32,741 nt of DNA from Oscillospiraceae bacterium (GTDB lineage: Bacteria; Bacillota_A; Clostridia; Oscillospirales; WRJC01): NCBI GenBank assembly GCA_009782405.1, contig WRJC01000033.1, positions 1 through 32,741 on the forward strand, given 5' to 3'. The position numbers were made by a program, and so were the translations under genes. The stretch's first letter is position 1, and each line of letters opens with the position of its first letter. Below the pieces are notes generated by a model. That model searched no databases. It was given only the letters and a program-made list of their open reading frames with translations, and was not told the origin of the DNA. This document shows positions 15,317-23,763 of this stretch, in pieces.

Positions 15317-18300
15317 ATGAGGGAAATCGTCAAAACGAAGCATGATTTGTGCACGGGCTGCAATCGGTGCGTCAGGGAATGTCCCATGGAGACCGCCAAC
15401 ATAACTTATGAAGACGAATCGGGAAGAATAAAAGTCAGAATAGACCATGAAAAATGCATCGCCTGCGGGCGATGCGTAACTGCGTGCAGACATGACGCGA
15501 GATATTACGAGGACGACATCGATCGGTTCTTCGGGGACTTGAGAGCCGGAAAGCCCATTTCGCTCATCGCCGCGCCCGCCGTAAAGAGCAACATACCCGA
15601 GTACAAGCGGCTCTTTACATATTTCAGAAGGCTCGGGATCAAAAAAATATACGATGTGTCGCTGGGCGCCGACATCTGCATATGGGGATATGTACGCTAT
15701 TGCGAAAAAAACGGCGCCCGGCCGATCATAACCCAACCCTGCCCGGTGGTGGTGACATACTGCGAAATATACCGGCCGGATTTGCTTGAATATTTGGCTC
15801 CTGTGCAGAGCCCCATGGCGTCGCTTGCCATCTACATGAAAAAATACGAAGGCATAACCGACCATATCGCCGCCCTGTCCCCTTGCATCGCGAAAGCGCA
15901 TGAATTTGAAGGCACCGGGCTATCGGACTACAACGTCACATTCGCAAAAATGCGGGATTATTTGAAAACCAACAATATCGAACTACCCGACGAGGAAAGC
16001 GGATTCGACAATTACGAATGCGGTTTAGGATCCCTTTTCCCCATGCCGGGAGGTTTGAAAGAAAACATAGAGTTCTTTGCGGGAAAAAACATAAGCATCG
16101 ACAGGGCCGAAGGCCACTATTTATTCGACAAACTGAACGCATACGCCTCGGCCCCGCCGGAAATGCTGCCCCGCGTTTTCGACGTTTTGAATTGCGATGA
16201 GGGTTGCAACCAGGGGACGGCTTGCGCCAATTTGTCGAATCCCATAAATTTTTTCGAGATAAACCGCAAAATGGATACAAACAGAAACGCGGCTATAGGC
16301 ATCCGCAAAAAAAAATATTACGACGACCTGTACAACGAATATGACGCCGCTTTTGAGTTTTCGGATTTTTTGAGAAAATATAAACCCGCCAAAGCGCAGT
16401 TTTTGAGCCTGTCCCCCGAAGACATCGAAAGGGCCTTCAATTTGCTGAACAAAACCACCGGGGAAAAACAAAACGTGGACTGCGGCGCATGCGGCAACGG
16501 GACATGCCACGAAATGGCGAGAAAGATAGCCTTAGGCGTCAACATTCCGATAAACTGCATTGTGAGGACGATGGAAAAAGCCGAAGAAGAACACATAAAA
16601 GCCGAAGAAGAGCACGAAAAAAGCCTCAACACGCTGGAACAGTTCGCCACGATTTGGAACCACATAGAAAGCGCCGCCATGATCGTCGATTCCCAGAACC
16701 ATGAAATTTTGGATGCGAATCCGGCTGCGGCGAATATGTTTGGCGGAAGCAAGGAAAAAATGATCGGCGAAAAGTGCGACAAATTCTTTGGGGCGCACGA
16801 TTGCCCAATTTTGAATTTTCATCAGAGTTTTGACCGCTCGGAACGGCAATTTGTCAAGGCCGATGGAACGGCCATGCCGGTTTTGAACTCCGTTTCGAAA
16901 ATAGATTATTACGGCCGACCGGCGTTTTTGGAAAGTTTCACCGATATTTCGCACCTAAAACAAATCGAAGAGCAGAAAAGCATGCTGGAAGCCACGGACC
17001 GAATGCGCGCAATGCTCGACGCGACTCCCATGGGCGCGCATTTTTGGGACAAAAACGGTCAAATAATAGATTGCAACCAAGAAGTAGTAAAATTGTTCGG
17101 TATGTCGAGCAAACAGGAATATATGAAACGCTACGACGAGCTTTCTCCGGAGTTCCAGCCGGATGGAAAGCCTTCGAAGCAAACGGCCGCCATGTACATA
17201 AAAAAAGCGTTCGAAGAAGGGTATCAGCGTTTTGAATGGATGCGCCAAATGCCCGGCGGCGAACCAATCCCGGTGGAGATCACATTGGTCCGCGTAGATT
17301 ACAAGGGGGAAACTCTCGTCGCGGGCTATACCAGGGATCTAAGGGAACAAAAACGGATGATCAACGAAATCAAGTCGACGGCGGCGCAGCTGGAAACCGT
17401 CGTTTCCAATTACCCGGGAATCATATGGAGCGTAAAACGGGACAACACGATCATGCTTTTCAACGGGCTGTATATCGAAAAACTGGGTTTCACCAATGAT
17501 TTCATAGAAGGCAAAGACATAAACGAGGCAAGAAAAGGCAACCGTCACGCGGATATAATCGAAAATGTCCAAAAAACTTTCGAAGAAGGCCCGCAAGACT
17601 GGATTTCCAAAATAGAAGGCAAGATTTTCCATTCCCGCACCGGCCCCATATTCGACGAACACGGAAATGTGACCGGATTGGTCGGTAACACCGATGATCT
17701 GACCGAAATACTGACTCTCCAGAAAGATCTCGAAAACGCCCTAAAAAATTCGGAAGATGCCATCATCGCCCTTGAGGAAGCTCAGCACACCACTGCCGCC
17801 ATGTTCGAGGCCAACCCGTATATAAACGCGCTGTTTGACACGGATTTCAATCTGATAGACTGCAATCCGGCGGCGCTCAGTTTCATGGGATTCAAGTCAA
17901 AAAAGGATATGCTCGCGGGATTTGCGGAACGCATCGCAAAGAGCACCCCGCAATTTCAATCCGACGGCCAAACCACCATCCCCATAGCAGAGCGTTTTTT
18001 GGCCGCTGTCAAAGAAGGTGCCGTCAAATTCGACATAGATCTGATAATAGGCGGAGCAGAACGGAATTTGAGCATCGATTTCAAAAAGATACCGTATGAA
18101 GGCGGATTTGCCATCGTCGGATATGTATACGACTTGACGGAAATCCACAAGCGGGAAATGGAACTCAAGCGCGCAAGGGAACTTATCGAACTCCAGCTCA
18201 CCAAGCTGAACCTGGTGATCCGGGCTACGAAAATCGGCTTGTGGGATATGGAAATCGTGCAGGAAGATCCGGTAAATCCGAAAAATGCGTTCATGTGGTC

Positions 18301-20407
18301 GAATGAATTCAGGTATATGCTGGGCTATTCCGATGAAACCGATTTCCCCAACATACTTTGCAGCTGGAGCGATTTGCTGCATCCAGAAGACAAGGAAAAA
18401 ACGCTTGAGGCTTTTGAAAGACATTTGCTCGACAAAACCGGAAAAACGCCCTACGATATTGAATACCGGCTGCAAAAGAAAACCGGCGAATATTCATATT
18501 ACCGCGCTTCCGGGGAAACAATCCGCGACGAATGCGGAAACCCCATCCGCGTCGCGGGTTCGCTGGCGGATATAACGGAAACAAAAAACATTTTGCTTGA
18601 AACCGAAAGGCAACGCATCGAAGCGGAAGCGGCGAGCAAGGCGAAGAGCGGATTTCTGGCGACGATGAGCCACGAGATCAGAACGCCGATGAACGCGATA
18701 CTGGGGATAACGGAGATACAGCTGCAAAACGAGGGGCTGGACGCGGGGGTGGCGGAGGCGCTGGGGAAAATCTACTCGTCGGGCGACCTGCTGCTGGGGA
18801 TCATAAACGACATACTGGATCTGTCGAAAATCGAGGCGGGGAAGCTGGAACTGGCGGTGGGCAGGTACGAGGTAGCGAGTTTCGTGAGCGACACGGCGCA
18901 GCTGAACATGATGCGGATCGGCGAAAAGCCGATAGAATTCGAAGTAAACGTGGACGAGAACGTGCCGGAGGCTCTGGTGGGCGACGAGCTGCGCGTGAAG
19001 CAGATCCTCAACAACATACTGTCCAATGCGTTCAAGTACACAACGGCGGGCACGGTCAGGCTGTCGGTATGGGCCGAGGGAGGCGGGGGCGTGCTCGTGG
19101 CGAGCGTGAGCGACACTGGGCAAGGGATGACGGCGGAGCAGGTGGAAAAGCTGTTCGACGAGTATTCGCGGTTCAACCGGCAAGCCAACCGCACCACCGA
19201 GGGCACGGGGCTGGGAATGAGCATAACCAAGAACCTGGTGCGTTTGATGGGCGGAGAGATATCCGTGGAGAGCGAACCGGGCAAGGGGTCGGTGTTCACA
19301 GTGCGGCTGCCGCAGGGCAACGCGGGGGCCGGTGCGCTGGGGAGCGAAGTGGCGGAGAGCCTGCGCCAGTTCCGAGAAAGCGGCAAATCGCAAATGAAGC
19401 GCGCGCAGATCACGCGCGAGGCGATGCCGTACGGCAGGGTGCTGATCGTGGACGACGTGGAAACGAACATATACGTGGCGAAAGGGCTCATGGCGCCGTA
19501 CGAGCTGAAGATCGATTCGGCGGACAGCGGGTTCGCGGCGATCGAGATGGTCGGTGGGGGCAAGGAATACGACATCATATTCATGGACCACATGATGCCG
19601 CAAATGGACGGAATAGAGGCGACGAGGGAAATCCGGGGCATGGGGTATGCGCGGCCGATCGTGGCGCTCACAGCGAACGCGGTGGCGGGTCAAGCGGATG
19701 TGTTCTTGGGGAGCGGGTTCGACGATTACATATCCAAGCCAATCGACCTGCGGCAGCTGAACGCGGTGCTCAACAGGCTGGTGCGCGACAGGCACCCGGC
19801 GGAAGTGGTCGAAGCGGCGAGGGAGTTGGCGGAGGCGAAAAAGGGGCAGCGGGCGGAGGTTCCGGCGGTGGACGCGCAGTTCGCCGAGGTGTTCGCGCGG
19901 GACGCGAAAAAGGCGCTGGAGGTCTTGGAGGGGATAGCGAAAAGGGGCAGCTACGGGGACGAGGGCGACTTGCGGCTTTACGTGATCAACGCGCACGGGA
20001 TGAAAAGCGCGCTGGCCAACGTGGGGAACATGGAGTTGTCCGAAACGGCGAAGAGGCTCGAGGCGGCGGGGCGCGCGAAAGACATCGAGGCCATCAGGCG
20101 CGAAACGCCGGCCTTTTTGGATTCGCTGCGGCGCTACGCGGACGAGATATGCCCGGTCGAGGCGGAGACCGGCGAAGACGGCGCGGACGAAGACGCGGCG
20201 TACCTGTCGGAGAAGCTGCTGGCGATGAAATCGGCCAGCGAGGACTACGACAAAGACGCCTTGGAAGCGACCCTAACCGGCCTGGAAGCGATGGCTTGGT
20301 CGCGCCGCACCAGGCTGCTTTTTTCCGCTATCTCGGAGCACCTCCTCCACAGTGATTTCGACGAAATCGCCAACGCTATAGATAAATTCACTTCGGATCC
20401 CGCTTGA
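15317..20407 (+). CDS. Sensory [FeFe]-hydrogenase-like hybrid histidine kinase (Fe-S, H-cluster, multi-PAS, HisKA, HATPase, REC, Hpt)
   Basis: A 1696-residue cytosolic sensor. Domains: two [4Fe-4S] ferredoxin motifs (C12-C22, C47-C57); an [FeFe]-hydrogenase large-subunit domain with putative H-cluster ligands C142 (TQPCP), C190 (SPCIAK, with K193 and E196), C293 and C297 (NCDEGCNQG); a CGACGNGTC iron-sulfur domain (C389, C392, C397, C414); about five PAS domains (roughly 436-1095); HisKA with H1119 (SHEIRTPMN); HATPase with N1237 and GTGLGMSI; receiver with D1424 (FMDHMMPQMDG); Hpt with H1560 (AHGMKSALAN). The proton-relay Cys of catalytic hydrogenases (first C of TSCCP) is Pro here, as expected for a sensor rather than an enzyme. 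Histidine-kinase-linked sensory hydrogenases are a known group (group C). Composition shifts sharply near base 18600. Its last 20 bases overlap the convergent gene. Confidence 0.9.
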   Translation: MREIVKTKHDLCTGCNRCVRECPMETANITYEDESGRIKVRIDHEKCIACGRCVTACRHDARYYEDDIDRFFGDLRAGKPISLIAAPAVKSNIPEYKRLFTYFRRLGIKKIYDVSLGADICIWGYVRYCEKNGARPIITQPCPVVVTYCEIYRPDLLEYLAPVQSPMASLAIYMKKYEGITDHIAALSPCIAKAHEFEGTGLSDYNVTFAKMRDYLKTNNIELPDEESGFDNYECGLGSLFPMPGGLKENIEFFAGKNISIDRAEGHYLFDKLNAYASAPPEMLPRVFDVLNCDEGCNQGTACANLSNPINFFEINRKMDTNRNAAIGIRKKKYYDDLYNEYDAAFEFSDFLRKYKPAKAQFLSLSPEDIERAFNLLNKTTGEKQNVDCGACGNGTCHEMARKIALGVNIPINCIVRTMEKAEEEHIKAEEEHEKSLNTLEQFATIWNHIESAAMIVDSQNHEILDANPAAANMFGGSKEKMIGEKCDKFFGAHDCPILNFHQSFDRSERQFVKADGTAMPVLNSVSKIDYYGRPAFLESFTDISHLKQIEEQKSMLEATDRMRAMLDATPMGAHFWDKNGQIIDCNQEVVKLFGMSSKQEYMKRYDELSPEFQPDGKPSKQTAAMYIKKAFEEGYQRFEWMRQMPGGEPIPVEITLVRVDYKGETLVAGYTRDLREQKRMINEIKSTAAQLETVVSNYPGIIWSVKRDNTIMLFNGLYIEKLGFTNDFIEGKDINEARKGNRHADIIENVQKTFEEGPQDWISKIEGKIFHSRTGPIFDEHGNVTGLVGNTDDLTEILTLQKDLENALKNSEDAIIALEEAQHTTAAMFEANPYINALFDTDFNLIDCNPAALSFMGFKSKKDMLAGFAERIAKSTPQFQSDGQTTIPIAERFLAAVKEGAVKFDIDLIIGGAERNLSIDFKKIPYEGGFAIVGYVYDLTEIHKREMELKRARELIELQLTKLNLVIRATKIGLWDMEIVQEDPVNPKNAFMWSNEFRYMLGYSDETDFPNILCSWSDLLHPEDKEKTLEAFERHLLDKTGKTPYDIEYRLQKKTGEYSYYRASGETIRDECGNPIRVAGSLADITETKNILLETERQRIEAEAASKAKSGFLATMSHEIRTPMNAILGITEIQLQNEGLDAGVAEALGKIYSSGDLLLGIINDILDLSKIEAGKLELAVGRYEVASFVSDTAQLNMMRIGEKPIEFEVNVDENVPEALVGDELRVKQILNNILSNAFKYTTAGTVRLSVWAEGGGGVLVASVSDTGQGMTAEQVEKLFDEYSRFNRQANRTTEGTGLGMSITKNLVRLMGGEISVESEPGKGSVFTVRLPQGNAGAGALGSEVAESLRQFRESGKSQMKRAQITREAMPYGRVLIVDDVETNIYVAKGLMAPYELKIDSADSGFAAIEMVGGGKEYDIIFMDHMMPQMDGIEATREIRGMGYARPIVALTANAVAGQADVFLGSGFDDYISKPIDLRQLNAVLNRLVRDRHPAEVVEAARELAEAKKGQRAEVPAVDAQFAEVFARDAKKALEVLEGIAKRGSYGDEGDLRLYVINAHGMKSALANVGNMELSETAKRLEAAGRAKDIEAIRRETPAFLDSLRRYADEICPVEAETGEDGADEDAAYLSEKLLAMKSASEDYDKDALEATLTGLEAMAWSRRTRLLFSAISEHLLHSDFDEIANAIDKFTSDPA

Positions 20408-23400
20408 CATTCGGCAACTTCAATTTCTTTTTGATGATGGTTCCGCTTATGCAAAACAGCACGAACGCGACAAAAACGCCCACGTTCCCCGTTTTGGGAT
20501 TTTCTTTTTCTGTTTTTTCCCATTTTCCGCCTAATTCCCAGAGAGGGGCGATATTGCCGTAATCTTTCCATTCTGATATATTTTCGCCTTCGTCTAATTT
20601 CACATAACCCAGCGAAGTTCCGTTTTCGTCATATATCAAATGAATCCCGTCGCCTATATGTTCCGCGCTCCAGCCATTTTGAATCGGTATCTTTTCTCCG
20701 GAAGAAGTTTCGGTGGTATTTTTTTCCGCAAGTTTGCCGTTTGTCGAAGTTGAAGTTCCCGCAAGCGACGGCTTAGTTTCCATTTCCGCGATATTCGGAA
20801 CCGCATTCCATGCCATGCCCGTCGAAAATTCGCGGTAAAAATTCGTTGCTGATTCGATTTCAACTGTTTCGCTTGTGCCAATCGTGGGTTCCGTGGGTAT
20901 TATGGGTTCCGTTGCAAAATCGGAATGTTTTGTTTCTGCTGAGCCGCTTGTTTCAAGTTCCGCCGTTTCTTTGTTCGTTGAATCGTTTTGGCTTGTCTCG
21001 CCGGTGGAATCAATTGTGGGTTCCGTCGCTTCTTCGTCGCTTTCGGTTTCCTTTGTTTCGTCTTCGGAACCGCCTGTCGGCTCCGTTGTGTCTTTGCTCG
21101 TTTCGTCCGAGCTTTCGCTTGTATCTGTTTCATCTTCCGTATCCGCCGCAGTATTGCCGGAGGTGGTTGTAGGCTGCGTCGGCGCCGTTGTTGTTTCGTT
21201 TGTTTCCGCTTCGAGGACAGCGGGTTTCGTATTTGCGAATGTCACAAGCATATTCTCCGAAAGCAAAAATTCCACCGTTTCTTTTCCATCGCAGGCATCG
21301 CCGCCTGACCCTATGGCGTATTTCGTCTCGTAAGCTGCGTTGTCGCCCTCGATAATCTTGTATGTTCCGGCAGGCAAGCCTTTGATTGTCGCCGTTTCGC
21401 CGTGTTTGAGCAATAAAACGCAGTCGCCGTTTTCATCTTCTGCGATTCTCGCCGATACATCTATTGCTCCTGTTATTTCGACTTTGAACGTATACGGAAC
21501 GGATCCGTCTGAAATAGGGGCAATCCAAGGGTATTGCGAATTCGGGGCTCCGAGGCTGTCGTCTATGCATATTATCTTAAATTGAAACAAACTATCCGAA
21601 GGCGCATTTTCGATCACGGTTTTGTTTATGGAAAGATCATAAAGCATGATATTTTGGTTTATGAATCCGAGCAAAAATTTTCCATCGGTGTCTAAGTTTG
21701 AAACTTCGACTGCATAATCGCCGCCAACGCCCCAGTTTCCGGAGGAACCGCCGCCCATGTCCATAACAAAAGGGGCGCTTCCGTCGTCGGGATAAAAAAT
21801 ATACAGATACATGGGAATGTATGTATCGGTATCGAGGTTGAGTTCCGTGATGCGGTAATCGCCAGTCAAATCAAGCTCGAAAAAAGCCATTTCCCGCGTT
21901 TCCAAGGCGAATATGCCATTTATGCCGTCCACGATTTCGCTTCGGTCGCTTTTGAAGATATCGTCGGTGAGCGCGACCGGCTGCCATGCGCCGCTTTCAA
22001 AACTTTCAATTTGAAAATGGAACGGGGCGCCCATTATGAAATCAAAACCCGCCATTGCCAGTTTTTCCACGTAAAAACGCGCTTTCGGGGCATCTTTGAC
22101 ATTATAAAAAGTCACCAGCGCCATATCCTCGTCCATTTGGAATTCATCGGTTTCCGATGCGTTCGTTCTGCCTGTCTGCACGGCGGCAATATTTATTTCG
22201 AAATATGCGCTGTAGCCGGGGGCACCGATTTCTTTTACCCGATAATGCCAATCCGCCGGCAGCCTTTCAAACATGGCCAATCCGCCATTTTTCAATGCGA
22301 AAACTCCCGTCGCCGGATCGCTTTCAATCGCGCCATACACAGGATAATCGTTTAAATCGACGAGGTTGTCGGCAAATCCCGGGGTATCGCCGCAAAAAAG
22401 CTGGAAATAAAACAAGGTGTCGTCGTCGATCGGGGAACCGTTTTCCACGACTTTTGAAACATATATTTGCCCCAAGGGAGTTGCGCAGGTATTCGCGGAG
22501 GCCTCGGCGTAAAGGTTTGCCTCCATTCCATCGTTGACGCCGCCGATGAACGCCTGCACCGCGTTCCAGTCCTGAATGCCTCCGCTTCCTTCATTTACGA
22601 ATACGACGGGCGTGCCTTCGACAAGCGGGACTTCGGCAGCCATCGCATATGCTTTTACTGTCAGCATATCGGTTGATATGCGCCCATCCGGTATTTTGAG
22701 GTAAAACGGAATGCTTTCCAGCGCATTTCCGCCGGATAGCGTGAAATCGCCTATGTCGAGATAGCTTTTCCATTCGTCTGAGCCGTACAATTTTTCCGCC
22801 GGTTTTCCCGCTGAAATCGAATCTGCGGAGGCGTTTGGGGCTTTGATAAAATCGATGCCGCTTGACGATTCGCCGTTTGCCGAAAGGAATACTTTATCCA
22901 AAAGCTCATATAGATTTCCCGTCGATTCTTTTAGTTCGGCAGTGACAGTCAGCGGCCCGTAATACATATAGCCGCCGCTGTTTGGTTCTGAAACATGATT
23001 GTCGTTTATCGTTATTTCAAACCCCGTGGCGTCCAAACCTGTGGCTCTTCCCGCCTTCGCATCGCTGACAAGCGCATCCGTCAAAGCGGAAAATGTATTT
23101 TTCGCGGCGGGCGCGGCATCAAGGCTCGTTCGCAGTATGTCCACGCTTTGGCCCGCTATGATTTTCCACATGGCGACTTTTGTGGCCATGAGGGCGATTT
23201 TTTTGTTTATATCGCCTATGCCCGGATAAAGCCCCGAAAGCCTCGCCACGCTCGCCCGGCTTACGCTGTCATCTTCGAGATAGTCCCCGCGATAGCCGTT
23301 TTGCGCCAGCCATTTGACTGCGTCCAAATTCTGCCGCATCGCTGCTGACATATTCCAAGGAGCCGCGGCGGCGTACCCGCCCTTGACGTCAAGCGTGGCG

Positions 23401-23699
23401 GCGGTTATGCGATCCCAATATGTCTGGTCTGCCAAAGAATGGAAAGGCACAAAAGGATCGACGCAATAAACTTGGTCTGCGCCGCCCATCCCGCCTATGG
23501 GAATGTCCGCCGACCCGCTCCATATCCCGCCCATGGGATAGTTCAGCGTATATGTGATCTGTATGTCGTCATAATACCTGAGCGTAGCGGTGTATGGCTC
23601 GGCGTAATTGCCGGCATATGTCGTTATGGGCAATAACACGGCCAAAATCAAAATCACGGCCGTCAGCGCCATCATCAACAATCGCAAACTTTTTTTCAT
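20388..23699 (-). CDS. Sortase-anchored surface protein with thioester-type and B-type repeat domains
   Basis: A 1103-residue cell-wall protein. A signal peptide (residues 1-29, ending TTYA) is followed by a thioester-domain-like region (about 30-260) with QVYCVDPF (C79), AVKWLAQNGYRG and ALMATKVAMWKII. Next come three or four B-type/DUF5979-like beta domains, seen as IYVSKVVENG...YRVKEIGAPGYSAYF, ARFYVEKLAMAGFD and DLSINKTVIENAP, each ending in an FYN/FIN/FAN strand. A long Thr/Glu/Ser-rich stalk (about 875-1010) precedes a short globular part. The C-terminus has NPKTG (1067-1071), a hydrophobic helix and a basic tail: an LPXTG-like sorting signal. Such proteins are adhesins or pilus tips that bind host or plant surfaces. 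The Gln that normally closes the thioester is Lys174. No sortase gene is in the window. Confidence 0.88.
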   Translation of the reverse strand: MKKSLRLLMMALTAVILILAVLLPITTYAGNYAEPYTATLRYYDDIQITYTLNYPMGGIWSGSADIPIGGMGGADQVYCVDPFVPFHSLADQTYWDRITAATLDVKGGYAAAAPWNMSAAMRQNLDAVKWLAQNGYRGDYLEDDSVSRASVARLSGLYPGIGDINKKIALMATKVAMWKIIAGQSVDILRTSLDAAPAAKNTFSALTDALVSDAKAGRATGLDATGFEITINDNHVSEPNSGGYMYYGPLTVTAELKESTGNLYELLDKVFLSANGESSSGIDFIKAPNASADSISAGKPAEKLYGSDEWKSYLDIGDFTLSGGNALESIPFYLKIPDGRISTDMLTVKAYAMAAEVPLVEGTPVVFVNEGSGGIQDWNAVQAFIGGVNDGMEANLYAEASANTCATPLGQIYVSKVVENGSPIDDDTLFYFQLFCGDTPGFADNLVDLNDYPVYGAIESDPATGVFALKNGGLAMFERLPADWHYRVKEIGAPGYSAYFEINIAAVQTGRTNASETDEFQMDEDMALVTFYNVKDAPKARFYVEKLAMAGFDFIMGAPFHFQIESFESGAWQPVALTDDIFKSDRSEIVDGINGIFALETREMAFFELDLTGDYRITELNLDTDTYIPMYLYIFYPDDGSAPFVMDMGGGSSGNWGVGGDYAVEVSNLDTDGKFLLGFINQNIMLYDLSINKTVIENAPSDSLFQFKIICIDDSLGAPNSQYPWIAPISDGSVPYTFKVEITGAIDVSARIAEDENGDCVLLLKHGETATIKGLPAGTYKIIEGDNAAYETKYAIGSGGDACDGKETVEFLLSENMLVTFANTKPAVLEAETNETTTAPTQPTTTSGNTAADTEDETDTSESSDETSKDTTEPTGGSEDETKETESDEEATEPTIDSTGETSQNDSTNKETAELETSGSAETKHSDFATEPIIPTEPTIGTSETVEIESATNFYREFSTGMAWNAVPNIAEMETKPSLAGTSTSTNGKLAEKNTTETSSGEKIPIQNGWSAEHIGDGIHLIYDENGTSLGYVKLDEGENISEWKDYGNIAPLWELGGKWEKTEKENPKTGNVGVFVAFVLFCISGTIIKKKLKLPNVKRDPK

Positions 23700-23763
23700 G
23701 CTATTCCTCCTCCTTGCAATTTATAATTTGTAATTTTCGGTTCATAGTTTCATTTAGGATTGC

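Noticed and set aside
15317..16570. A catalytic [FeFe] hydrogenase
   Set aside because: The H-cluster cysteines are there, but the proton-relay Cys is replaced by Pro and the domain is fused to PAS and kinase modules, so sensing is the better reading.
18494..19996. A 500-codon open frame on the minus strand
   Set aside because: It lies opposite the GC-rich kinase part of the sensor. Its translation is Arg/His-rich without domain motifs, as expected for a shadow frame in DNA with many G/C third positions.
19069..20355. A 428-codon rightward frame overlapping the sensor
   Set aside because: Its product is almost only Gly, Arg and Ala in low-complexity order, while the sensor frame carries intact HATPase, REC and Hpt motifs.
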